The notes below the pieces were generated by a model. It was not told where the DNA came from and ran no database searches. It was given only the letters and a program-made list of their open reading frames with translations. From VAZQ01 sp963816745 (GTDB lineage Bacteria; Pseudomonadota; Alphaproteobacteria; Rhizobiales; Xanthobacteraceae): a stretch of 64,000 nucleotides of DNA. Both the position numbers and the translations under genes were made by a program. The stretch's first letter is position 1. The number at the start of each line of letters is the position of its first letter. The stretch is from the NCBI GenBank assembly GCA_963816745.1, contig CAWFLQ010000003.1:186001-250000 (forward strand). The letters are read 5' to 3'. This document shows positions 6,262-14,090 of the stretch, one piece after another.

Positions 6262-7395
6262 TCAGCTGACGAGGGGATTGGCGAAGCCGGCCACGAGCTT
6301 GACTAGGTCGGCCTGGCGGCTGGTCTCGGTCTTGGCGAACAGGTGGTGCAGGTGCGTCTTGACCGTCGCCTCGCTGATGCCGAGCGCCTCCGCCGTTTCG
6401 GGCACGCCGCCGACCTGGACGATGGCGAGCAGCACGCGCAGCTCGCTCGGCGTCAGCCTGTAGGTCCGCGCGATCATCTCCGGCGCCGCGGGACCTTCCA
6501 GCGCCGCCTTGTGCACGAATAGCGCGGCGACAGCCGCAAAGCTCGCACCGGTGCGGCGGCGCGTCCCGCCGGTGAGCGGCAGCACATGGGCAGCGTAGCG
6601 CTCACCGTCGCGCGCGTCGAGCGGCACCGCAATTCCCTTGGCGCCGACTGCCGCATCCCCATGGCCGGCGGACGCGAAGATTTCATCGAGCACCGGCGCG
6701 GCGTTCGCATGGTGCGCCAGCCTGCCGCCGACCGTGCGCAGCAGCGAGCCTCGGTCCAGCATGGCATGGCCGCTGACGTTGGCATGAACGATGCGCCCGG
6801 TGCCGTCGACCAGAAACATGCCGGCGCGGAGACCATCGAGGGTGTCGGCAAAGGTGTCCGCTTCGGCGGTCTTGAGAGCGATCGTCCGGCTGACCAGCAT
6901 CGCACGGCGAATGTGCGGCGTGATCAAGCGCGTGCGCTGGCGCGCCTCGTCGTCGACGCGGCCGTTGCGCTCGTGCCGGAAGACACCGAAGATGGCGGCG
7001 CCTGTCGCCGATTTGTCGAGCGTGGCGCTCACGAAGTCCACGATGCGCTGCGGCCGCACCCACTCGTTGTAGACACGCGTTTCGAGGAACTCCTCATAGG
7101 GCATGAGGTCCGCGGTCGCGACCGGCTGCCCGATGTCGGAGAAGACGTGGCCGTTCGTGAGCGGATCGAGCTTCGCATATTCGTCGAAGTAGAGCTGCGT
7201 ATAATGCGGGTCGATACCGCCATCGTGATAATACACGTCGAGGCTTTTCCTGGTGGCGTCTTTCGAAAAAACCGCCGCCGACACGCCGCCGACGAAATCG
7301 CGGACGTCACAGAGCACGTCGGCCCATAGCGCCGGGGCGAGCGCCGCGTCGTAGATGTCGCCGATGAGCCCTGAGAACTTGTCGTGCGTCTGCAT
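6262..7395 (-). CDS. PAS-LuxR transcription regulator, paralogue 1
   Basis: The 377-aa product has three parts: a conserved N-terminal region (LIGDIYDAALAPALWADVL at 10-28), a PAS-like sensor around residues 180-295 with AGMFLVDGTGRIVHAN, and a LuxR/GerE helix-turn-helix at 312-372 with LTPSELRVLLAIV and LGISEATVKTHLHHLFAKT. The start at 7395 aligns with the other three paralogues; a start seven codons earlier (7416) overlaps the stop of the upstream paralogue as TGATG, suggesting translational coupling. No receiver domain is present, so it is probably a ligand-sensing one-component regulator. Targets are unknown; the nearby 19-bp palindromes are candidates. Confidence 0.85.
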   Translation of the reverse strand: MQTHDKFSGLIGDIYDAALAPALWADVLCDVRDFVGGVSAAVFSKDATRKSLDVYYHDGGIDPHYTQLYFDEYAKLDPLTNGHVFSDIGQPVATADLMPYEEFLETRVYNEWVRPQRIVDFVSATLDKSATGAAIFGVFRHERNGRVDDEARQRTRLITPHIRRAMLVSRTIALKTAEADTFADTLDGLRAGMFLVDGTGRIVHANVSGHAMLDRGSLLRTVGGRLAHHANAAPVLDEIFASAGHGDAAVGAKGIAVPLDARDGERYAAHVLPLTGGTRRRTGASFAAVAALFVHKAALEGPAAPEMIARTYRLTPSELRVLLAIVQVGGVPETAEALGISEATVKTHLHHLFAKTETSRQADLVKLVAGFANPLVS

Positions 7396-7415
7396 GGTGG
7401 TTCCAGGCGGTGTCA

Positions 7416-8552
7416 TCAGTTGACGAGGGGATTGGAGAAGCCGGCCACCAGCTTGACGAGGTCGGCCTGGCGACTGGTGTCGGTCTTGGCGAATAGCCGG
7501 TGCAGGTGCGTCTTCACCGTGGCCTCGCCGATGCCGAGCTCCTCGGCGACCTCCGACACGCCGCCGACCTCGACCACGGCCATCAGCACGCGCAGCTCGG
7601 TGGGGGTGAGCTTGTAGAGGCGGGCGATGGCCTCGGGCGGGCTCGGAGCATCGAGCCCCGCCTTGCGTACGAACAGCGCGGCGACGGCCGCGTAGCTGGC
7701 GCCGGCCCGGCGCCGCTCGCCGGAGGTGAGCGGTAGCGCGTGCGCGACGTAGTGCTCGCCGCCGCGCGCCGTCAGCGACAGCGCGATGCCCTTGACGCCG
7801 ACCGCCGCGTCGCCGCCGCCGGCGAGCGCGAGGGTCTGGTTGAGCTCCCGATCTGCGCCCGGCGCGATAGCGGCGAGCCTGCCGCCGCCGGCGCGCAGCA
7901 CGGAGCGCTCCCCCAGCAGGGCCTGGCCGCTGGCGTTGGCGTGGATGATCTGCCCGCTCGCGTTGACCAGGAACATGCCGGCGCTGATGCCGTCGAGCGT
8001 ATCGGCGAATGCCGAAGCCTCGGCGGTCTTGAGCTCGATCGCGCTGCCGACCAGCATCGCGCGGCGGATGTGGGGCACGATCAATCGCATGCGCCGGCGC
8101 GCCTCTTCGTCGACGCGTCCATTGCGCTCGTGCCGGAAAACGCCGAAAATCGCAGCACCTGTCGCCGACTTGTCGAGCGTGGCGCTGACGAAGTCCACCA
8201 GCCCCTGCGGGCGCACCCACTCCCTGAAGGATCGCGTGTCGAGGAACTCTTCATAGGGCATGATATCCGCGGTCGCGACCGGTCGCTCGATCTCGGAGAA
8301 GACGTGCCCGTTCGAGAGCGGGTCGAGCTTCGCATATTGCTCGGAATAGAGTCGCGTATAGTGTGGATCGATACCCCCGCAGTGATAGTAGACGTTCAAG
8401 CTCTGGACGCTTACGTCCTTCGAAAAGACCGACGCCGCCGATCCGCCGACGAAGTCGCGGGCCGTGCAGAGCACGTCAGCCCACCGCGCCGGGGCGAGCG
8501 AGGCATCATAGATGTCGGCAATGAGCGACGAGACCTGATCAAATTCTTGCAT
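7416..8552 (-). CDS. PAS-LuxR transcription regulator, paralogue 2
   Basis: The 378-aa product shares the full architecture of its neighbours: LIADIYDASLAPARWADVL near the N-terminus, a PAS-like segment with AGMFLVNASGQIIHAN, and a C-terminal LuxR domain with LTPTELRVLMAVV and LGIGEATVKTHLHRLFAKT. The gene overlaps the start region of paralogue 1 by one base and the two are probably one transcript. It is divergent from the LysR gene at 8684, with about 130 nt between. The reading frame is intact. Confidence 0.85.
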   Translation of the reverse strand: MQEFDQVSSLIADIYDASLAPARWADVLCTARDFVGGSAASVFSKDVSVQSLNVYYHCGGIDPHYTRLYSEQYAKLDPLSNGHVFSEIERPVATADIMPYEEFLDTRSFREWVRPQGLVDFVSATLDKSATGAAIFGVFRHERNGRVDEEARRRMRLIVPHIRRAMLVGSAIELKTAEASAFADTLDGISAGMFLVNASGQIIHANASGQALLGERSVLRAGGGRLAAIAPGADRELNQTLALAGGGDAAVGVKGIALSLTARGGEHYVAHALPLTSGERRRAGASYAAVAALFVRKAGLDAPSPPEAIARLYKLTPTELRVLMAVVEVGGVSEVAEELGIGEATVKTHLHRLFAKTDTSRQADLVKLVAGFSNPLVN

Positions 8553-8683
8553 TTGACGTCTCCAAATAGCGAAGACCTATCGAAAGACTTGCAACGTCGG
8601 GACTTCTTCGATTTCGGATTGCAGCGCCGGCCAGGATAAGGCAAATTATTTGTCTTAATCATTTTGATAAGCAGGACTTTGAG

Positions 8684-9621
8684 ATGCGCAGCCTGAACCT
8701 CGATCAACTGCGGACCTTGCTCGAGGTCGTCGATCTCGGCAGCTTCTCGGCTGCGGCGCGCCGGCTCAACCTCACGCAGCCGGCCGTGAGCCTGCAAATC
8801 CGCGAGCTCGAGCGGCGTTTCGGCGTGCGGCTGATCGAGCGCATGGGCAAGCAGGCGCATGCCACCGCGCCGGGTCGGGAGCTGATCGAGGCCGCGCAAC
8901 GAATTTTTCGCGACTGCGATCTCGCCGAAGTCCGCGATGCGGCGCTTTCGCGAGGGCTGGATCGGCCGCGTTCACATCGGCACGACCAACACCGCGTTGA
9001 CCTACGACTTGCCGCCGATCCTGCGCCGGCTGCGGCTGGAGCATCCCGGCATCGACCTGCTCATTACGAACATGCCGACCCGCGACAGCGTCGAAAGCAT
9101 CATTGAGAACAAGCTCGACCTCGCACTGGTGACGCTGCCGGTCGAGAGCCCGAAGCTGCGAATCACGCCGCTGCGCCGGCAGATGCTGGTGGCCATATTG
9201 CCCGCCGACACACCCGACGTGCCCGACGAGATCACGCCCGACTACATGGCGCGGCAGCCCATGCTGCTGGAGCAGACGCGTGGCGCCGTGCACGCGCTGG
9301 TGATGCAGTGGCTGTCCGCGCAGATGCCGTTGCGCGCCACCATGTACCTCGGCACGATCGAGGCGCTCAAGACGGCCGTCGAGTTCGAACCTCGGCATGT
9401 CGATCGTGCCGGACGTGTCTGTCGCCAAGCCCTCGCCGGACCTCATCGTGCGTCCGCTGCGGCCGGCGGTGCCGTGCACGCTCGCGCTCATCGAGCACCG
9501 CAACAAGCCGAACGAACCCGCACTCGACATCGTGCGCGCCGCCCTGCTCGCGCTGCGAGCGCAGCCGGACGCATCCGCGTCTCGTCGGCGCAAGCCGGCC
9601 CGCCGCGCGGCGCGCGGATGA
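8684..9621 (+). CDS. LysR-family transcription regulator (two frameshifts)
   Basis: The N-terminal helix-turn-helix is classic: MRSLNLDQLRTLLEVVDLG, then FSAAARRLNLTQPAVSLQIR and ELERRFGVRLIERMGK. The effector-binding domain continues in a second frame (IGRVHIGTTNTALTYDLPP) and a third (MSIVPDVSVAKPSPDLIVR). The shifts lie near 8935 and 9392; at the second, one extra G in the AGTTCGAACCTC stretch accounts for it. Total length of about 310 aa fits the family. It is divergent from the LuxR pair, which LysR proteins often regulate; that target is inference. The shifts are probably sequence errors. Confidence 0.8.
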
Positions 9622-9661
9622 GGCGGTCACGGTATTGACACCGAGGTGGCCGAAATAGTCG

Positions 9662-10795
9662 TCAGTTGAAGAGGGGATTGCAGAAACCGGCCACCAACTT
9701 GACCAAGTCGGCCTGGCGGCGGGTATCGGTCTTGGCGAACAAGCGATGCAGGTGCGTCTTGACCGTTGCTTCGCTGATGCCCAGCGCGTCGGCGACCTCG
9801 ACGACCCCGCCGCGCTGGACGACAGCGAGCAGCACGCGCAGCTCGCTCGGCGTCAGCTTGTAGAGCTTGGCGATGGCTTCGCACGGAGCGGGACCTTCCG
9901 GCACCGCCTTGCGCACGAACAGCGCGGCGACCGCCGCATAGCCCGCGCCGGTCCGGCGCCGCTCTCCGGACGTGAGCGGCAGCGCATGGGCGACGTAGCG
10001 CTCGCCGTCGCGCGCGGTCAACGGCACCACGATGCCCTTGATGCCGACGGCAGCGTCGCCGCCTCCCGCCAACGCAACGACTCGATTGAGCTCCTGGTTT
10101 GCCTCGGCCTCGATGGCGGCGACTTTGCCGCTCCCCGCCCGCAGCACGGAACGCTGGTCCAGCATGGTCCGGCCGCTGGCATTGGCGTGCACCATCCGTC
10201 CGCACGCGTCGACCAGGAACATGCCGGCACTGACGCCGTCGAGGGTATCGGCAAACGCCGCCACTTCGGCGGCCTTGTGTTCCATCGTCGAGCCGATCAG
10301 CACCGCGCGGCGCACGTGCGGAGCAATGACGCGCATGCGCCGGCGCATCTCGTCATCGGCGACGCCCTGGCGTTGATCGCGAAACACCCCGAAGAACGTC
10401 ACGCTCGTCGCCGATTTTTCGAGCGCGATCCTCAGATGGTCCACCAGGCCCTGCGGCCGCGCCCACTCCTGGTAGTGGCGCGTTTGAACGAACTCGTCGT
10501 AGGGAATGAGATCGGCGGTGGCGAGGGGCTGCTCGATCGTTGCGAAGACTTCAGCCGTCGTGGGGTCGTACTTCACATATTCGTCGAGATAGAGCTGCTT
10601 GTAGTGTGGATCGAGGCCCCCATCATCGTAGTAGATGCTTGCGTTCTTCCTGACCAATTCCTTGGAGTAGAGCACGGCGGCCGAGCCGCCGAGGAAATCG
10701 CGGGCCTTGCCGAGGAGGCCGGGCCACAGCGACGGGTCGAGCGCGGCGTCGTAGATGTCGCCGATGAGCGGCTGGATCTGTTCCGGCTCCCGCAT
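9662..10795 (-). CDS. PAS-LuxR transcription regulator, paralogue 3
   Basis: The 377-aa product has LIGDIYDAALDPSLWPGLL near the start, a PAS-like region with AGMFLVDACGRMVHAN, and a LuxR helix-turn-helix with LTPSELRVLLAVV and LGISEATVKTHLHRLFAKT. The gene is intact. Its stop lies about 40 nt from the end of the convergent LysR gene. The 235 nt upstream are duplicated before paralogue 4, including a dyad TGTAAGGCGCTTCACA, which suggests these two share control that differs from paralogues 1 and 2. Confidence 0.85.
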   Translation of the reverse strand: MREPEQIQPLIGDIYDAALDPSLWPGLLGKARDFLGGSAAVLYSKELVRKNASIYYDDGGLDPHYKQLYLDEYVKYDPTTAEVFATIEQPLATADLIPYDEFVQTRHYQEWARPQGLVDHLRIALEKSATSVTFFGVFRDQRQGVADDEMRRRMRVIAPHVRRAVLIGSTMEHKAAEVAAFADTLDGVSAGMFLVDACGRMVHANASGRTMLDQRSVLRAGSGKVAAIEAEANQELNRVVALAGGGDAAVGIKGIVVPLTARDGERYVAHALPLTSGERRRTGAGYAAVAALFVRKAVPEGPAPCEAIAKLYKLTPSELRVLLAVVQRGGVVEVADALGISEATVKTHLHRLFAKTDTRRQADLVKLVAGFCNPLFN

Positions 10796-10821
10796 GGAGC
10801 GTCTCCCAAGTTGGCCGGCCT

Positions 10822-11056
10822 CGTGTAAAGCCCGTCATCGCGAGCGCGAATGTAAGGCGCTTCACACACGCCCAGGTTTCTTGGGATGATGGCCAAGGGC
10901 AGCTCGGCTCGCTTTGAGGCGGCCTTGATTTTGCGTTGAGGCGCGCTTGATATTGCGCCGTTCCGGCTATAGCCGTCCACTATTCAACGCACGCCACGGC
11001 CGCCGACCCCTGCTCTCGAAGGCGCGGCGCATGTCGTGCGGGGAGATTCGAAATCG
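10822..11056 (-). repeat. Duplicated upstream region of LuxR paralogue 3
   Basis: About 235 nt here are similar to 13006-13239, which lies at the same position before paralogue 4. Conserved blocks include TGTAAGGCGCTTCACACACG, TTTGAGGCGGCCTTGATTTT and GAGATTCGAAATCG. The dyad TGTAAGGCGCTTCACA is at 10851-10866, where six of eight half-site positions pair. Conservation of non-coding sequence between paralogues suggests a retained promoter/operator or a recent gene-plus-promoter duplication. Confidence 0.65.
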
Positions 11057-11228
11057 GCGGAACGCGGTGTGGGACCCCGATCGGCTCCGCGCTGCCGTCG
11101 ATCCGGTTTCCTCAAGGAAAGATACTCAACGCAGCCGACGACCGCATCGCGCGCGATTGCGCGACGCCGGCCGCAAGCCGCTCTGATCCGGCCGCGGTCC
11201 GATCACGATTCCTTGACTGCCGCCTGCC

Positions 11229-11316
11229 TCAACCGATCGATAGACGCAACGCGGACTGCGCATCGGCATGGTCGCGCCACTCGCAGAAACCTCTGCGTCA
11301 TGAAGGGAGCAAAGCA
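11229..11316 (+). promoter_or_regulatory. Shared upstream module on the plus strand
   Basis: The element TCAACCGATCGATAGACGC is at 11229-11247, followed by a leader with GCGGACTGCGCATCGGCATG, the hairpin GCAGA/TCTGC at 11283-11296, and GAAGGGAG before the ATG at 11317. The gap is 69 nt. This copy is on the opposite strand and about 9 kb from the others, which shows the module travels with its gene. Confidence 0.7.
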
Positions 11317-11553
11317 ATGCGCATGTCTGTTGCACTGCCGATCGCCGCGGCGTTCGCCGCCGCCGCAATCGGTTTATCGAGCCCCGTAGCAGCGACGACG
11401 CTGAAAGAAGCGCTCGCGATTTGCAAGAAGCGCGGCACATGTACGATCGATCGGAGCCGGACTGGTGTGAACATCAAGCGTGGCGGCAACTATGTCTACT
11501 GCCCCAAGGGGGGCGGCCTGTGCCAGTGCGTTTGGTGCAGCCACCTGAATTGA
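11317..11553 (+). CDS. Small exported six-cysteine protein, family A without tail
   Basis: The 78-aa product begins MRMSVALPIAAAFAAAA, a signal peptide nearly the same as in the 123-aa protein at 1443. The mature core has cysteines at 36, 42, 62, 69, 71 and 74 with CPKGGGLCQCVWC, clearly homologous to 1443-1814 but ending right after the last cysteine, without the glycine-rich tail. The upstream element and leader hairpin are conserved. It is isolated between LuxR paralogues 3 and 4. Exported and disulfide- or metal-bound by inference; function unknown. Confidence 0.7.
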   Translation: MRMSVALPIAAAFAAAAIGLSSPVAATTLKEALAICKKRGTCTIDRSRTGVNIKRGGNYVYCPKGGGLCQCVWCSHLN

Positions 11554-11843
11554 CGCCCGTGTCGCCCGGTCGTCGGTGGATCGACCGGCACGAAGTCCGG
11601 CACTAGCTGAGGCCGAGAGCGCGAAGGCCGGCGGCGCAAGCTCGCGGGCCTCCTGCGCCGTGCGCGGCCATCGCGGTGCGGCGGACGAGGCTGGCGACCT
11701 CGTCCGGCAAGCCGATGCGGAATCCGATACGGCGTGTCCCGGCTCCGACGTCGGAGCCGGGACACTAAATTGGCAACTCTACGATTCCAGTGTCGCTTTG
11801 GATTTGACGTTCCTTCGAAGGACTCGCAGACCGAAAAAGGTCG
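11554..11843. other. Intergenic stretch without a convincing gene
   Basis: Between the small exported protein and LuxR paralogue 4 there is no supported coding frame. The stretch holds the perfect 32-bp palindrome at 11734-11765 described separately. Nothing else is recognised. Confidence 0.5.
11734..11765. repeat. Perfect 32-bp palindrome ending in GGGACACTAA
   Basis: GTGTCCCGGCTCCGAC is followed directly by its reverse complement. The outer arm (TGTCCC/GGGACA followed by CTA) is the same as in the hairpin repeats at 39139 and 60002, so it looks like one member of a dispersed palindromic repeat family. No U-tract follows, so a terminator is unlikely. Confidence 0.55.
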
Positions 11844-12980
11844 TCAGTTGACGAGGGGATTGGAGAATCCGGCCACCAGCTTGACGAGCTCGGCCTGGCG
11901 GGTGGTCTCGGTCTTGCCGAACAGGCGATGCAGGTGCGTCTTCACTGTGCCCTCGCGGATGCCGAGCGCCTCGGCGATCTCCGGCACACCGCCGACCTCG
12001 ACGACGGCCAGCAGCACGCGCAGCTCGGTGGGCGTCAGCTTGTAGTGCCTGGCGATGGTCTCGGGCGCAGAAGGAACCGTCACCGACGCCTTGCGCACGA
12101 ACAACGCGGCCGTGGCTGCGTAGCCGGCACCGGCCCGCCGGCGCTCGCCCGAGGTCAGCGGCAACACGTGCGCCACGTAGCGCTCGCCGTCGCTCGCCGT
12201 CAGCGGCACCGCGATGCCCTTGACGCCGACCGCCGCATCGCCGGCCCCTGCCGTCGCCAACGTCTGGCTCAGCTCGTGGTCGGCATCCGCCGCTATGGCG
12301 GCGACTCTGCCGCCGCCCGCACGCAGCACGGAGCGCTCGTCCAGCAGCGCCTGGCCGCTGACATTGGCGTGGACGATCCGCCCGCTCGCGTCCACGAGGA
12401 ACATGCCGGCGCTGACGCCGTCGAGCGTATCGGCGAACGCCGCCGCTTCAGCGGTCTTGCAACCCATCACCGAGCCGATCAGCGTCGCGCGGCGCAAGTG
12501 CGGGCCGATGAGGCGCATGCGCAGGCGCATCTCGTCGTCGACCAGACCATGCCGTTGGTGACGAAAGACGCCGAAAAAGGCGATGCTGGTGGCCGACTTC
12601 TCGACTACGACCCTCAAGTTGTCCACCAGGCCCTGCGGACGCACCCATTCGTGATAGAAGCGCGTTTGAAGGAGCTCGTCGTAGGGAACGAGATCGGCGG
12701 TGGCGGCAAGTTGCTCGATCTCGGTAAAGAATTCGGTGCTCGCGGTGGGGTCGAGCTTTACATACTGGTCGAAGTAAAGCTGCTTGTAATGCGGATCGAT
12801 GCCCCCGTCGTCGTAATAGAGGTTCCCGCTCTTGCGGGTGGCGTCCTTGGAATAGAGCGCCGCTGCCGAGCCGCCGACAAAATCGCGAACGTCGCAGAGC
12901 ACGTCCACCCAGAGCGCCGGGTCGAGCGCCGCGTCGTAGATGTCGCCGACGAGCGACATGACCTGCTCAGCGTCTCGCAT
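11844..12980 (-). CDS. PAS-LuxR transcription regulator, paralogue 4
   Basis: The 378-aa product starts at 12980 (MRDAEQVMSLVGDIYDAAL), aligned with the other three paralogues; a longer in-frame start exists, but its extra sequence is the duplicated non-coding upstream region. The PAS-like segment has AGMFLVDASGRIVHAN. The C-terminal LuxR domain has LTPTELRVLLAVV and LGIREGTVKTHLHRLFGKT. The conserved N-terminal block (ALWVDVLCDVRDFVGGSAA) is very similar to paralogues 1-3. The frame is intact. It probably arose from the same duplication as paralogue 3, because the upstream region is shared. Confidence 0.85.
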   Translation of the reverse strand: MRDAEQVMSLVGDIYDAALDPALWVDVLCDVRDFVGGSAAALYSKDATRKSGNLYYDDGGIDPHYKQLYFDQYVKLDPTASTEFFTEIEQLAATADLVPYDELLQTRFYHEWVRPQGLVDNLRVVVEKSATSIAFFGVFRHQRHGLVDDEMRLRMRLIGPHLRRATLIGSVMGCKTAEAAAFADTLDGVSAGMFLVDASGRIVHANVSGQALLDERSVLRAGGGRVAAIAADADHELSQTLATAGAGDAAVGVKGIAVPLTASDGERYVAHVLPLTSGERRRAGAGYAATAALFVRKASVTVPSAPETIARHYKLTPTELRVLLAVVEVGGVPEIAEALGIREGTVKTHLHRLFGKTETTRQAELVKLVAGFSNPLVN

Positions 12981-13005
12981 TGGCGTCTTCAAATTTACTG
13001 CTCCG

Positions 13006-13239
13006 CGTGTAAGCCCGTTGTCGCGAGTGCGAATGTAAGGCGCTTCACACACGCCCAGAGTTTCTTGGGACGATGGCAGAGGGGAGCGCGGCTCACTTTG
13101 AGGCGGCCTTGATTTTGCGTTGAGACGCGCTTGATATCGCGCAGTCCGGCGATAGTCTTTCGCTATTTTCAACGCATGCGACGCCGCCGCGCCCTGCTTT
13201 CAAGGGCGCGGGCGCGGTACGCCGAAGAGATTCGAAATC
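13006..13239 (-). repeat. Duplicated upstream region of LuxR paralogue 4
   Basis: This is the partner of 10822-11056. The dyad TGTAAGGCGCTTCACA is identical and lies at 13034-13049. The similarity runs from just before the start codon to the GAGATTCGAAATCG block and ends about where the cox cluster begins. Confidence 0.65.
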
Positions 13240-13257
13240 GACCGAAGGACGGCGGGG

Positions 13258-14079
13258 CTACTCCGCGTCCGTGTCCGGCCCCGCCGCGGCCGCCGCCACC
13301 GCGCGGCGCGCCAGCACGCCGATGAGATGGGCGCGGTATTCGGCGCTGCCGTGGATGTCGCTCGCCATGCCGTCCGCCGGCACGGTCATTCCTTCCAGCG
13401 ATTTCGCGCCGAAGCGCTTCTTGAGCGCCTCCTCGAACGACGTCACGCGGAACACGCCGTTCGAGCCTGCGCCGGTGACTGCCACGCGGATTTCCGAGCC
13501 GCGCTTCGACACGAACACGCCGACCAGCGCATAGCGCGAGGCCGGGTTGGGGAATTTCTGATAGGCCGCCTTCTGCGGCTTCGGAAACTGCACCTTGGTG
13601 ATGATCTCGTCGGCCTCGAGCGCGGTCTCGAACAGGCCCTTGAAGAACTCGTCGGCCTCGATGCGCCGCTTGTTGGTGATGATGGTGGCGCCGAGCCCGA
13701 GGGCGGCCGCGGGATAATCGGCGTTCGGATCGTTGTTGGCGATCGAGCCGCCGATGGTGCCGCGATGGCGGACGGCGGGATCGCCGATCAGGCCGGCGAG
13801 GTGAGCAAGCGCCGGGATATTCTCCTTCACGTCCGCGGAGGTGGCGACCTCGACATGCGGCGTCATCGCGCCGATCGTGATCGAGCGTCCCGCCAGCTCG
13901 ATCCCGGTGAGGCCCTCGACCTTCGACAGGTCGACGAGATTTTTCGGCCCGGCGAGCCGCAGCTTCATCGTGGGGATCAGCGTGTGACCGCCGGCGAGGA
14001 GCTTTGCTTCCTCCTCCTTGCCCAGGAGGCTCGCCGCCTGCCGGACCGTGCCTGGCCGGTGTTGGGTGAATGCATACAT
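13258..14079 (-). CDS. coxM: FAD-binding subunit of a CO dehydrogenase/xanthine dehydrogenase-type enzyme
   Basis: The 273-aa product is the medium, FAD-binding subunit of a molybdenum hydroxylase. The signature motifs AGGHTLIPTMKLRLA (residues 29-43) and TIGGSIANNDPNADYPAA (FAD-binding) are present, and the C-terminal CO-dehydrogenase flavoprotein domain follows. It passes electrons from the iron-sulfur subunit to an acceptor. It is the last gene of coxS-coxL-coxM, 11 nt after coxL. Length is close to the usual 270-290 aa and the frame is intact. The substrate of the complex is not certain from this subunit. Confidence 0.9.
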   Translation of the reverse strand: MYAFTQHRPGTVRQAASLLGKEEEAKLLAGGHTLIPTMKLRLAGPKNLVDLSKVEGLTGIELAGRSITIGAMTPHVEVATSADVKENIPALAHLAGLIGDPAVRHRGTIGGSIANNDPNADYPAAALGLGATIITNKRRIEADEFFKGLFETALEADEIITKVQFPKPQKAAYQKFPNPASRYALVGVFVSKRGSEIRVAVTGAGSNGVFRVTSFEEALKKRFGAKSLEGMTVPADGMASDIHGSAEYRAHLIGVLARRAVAAAAAGPDTDAE

Positions 14080-14090
14080 CGTGATTGCTC

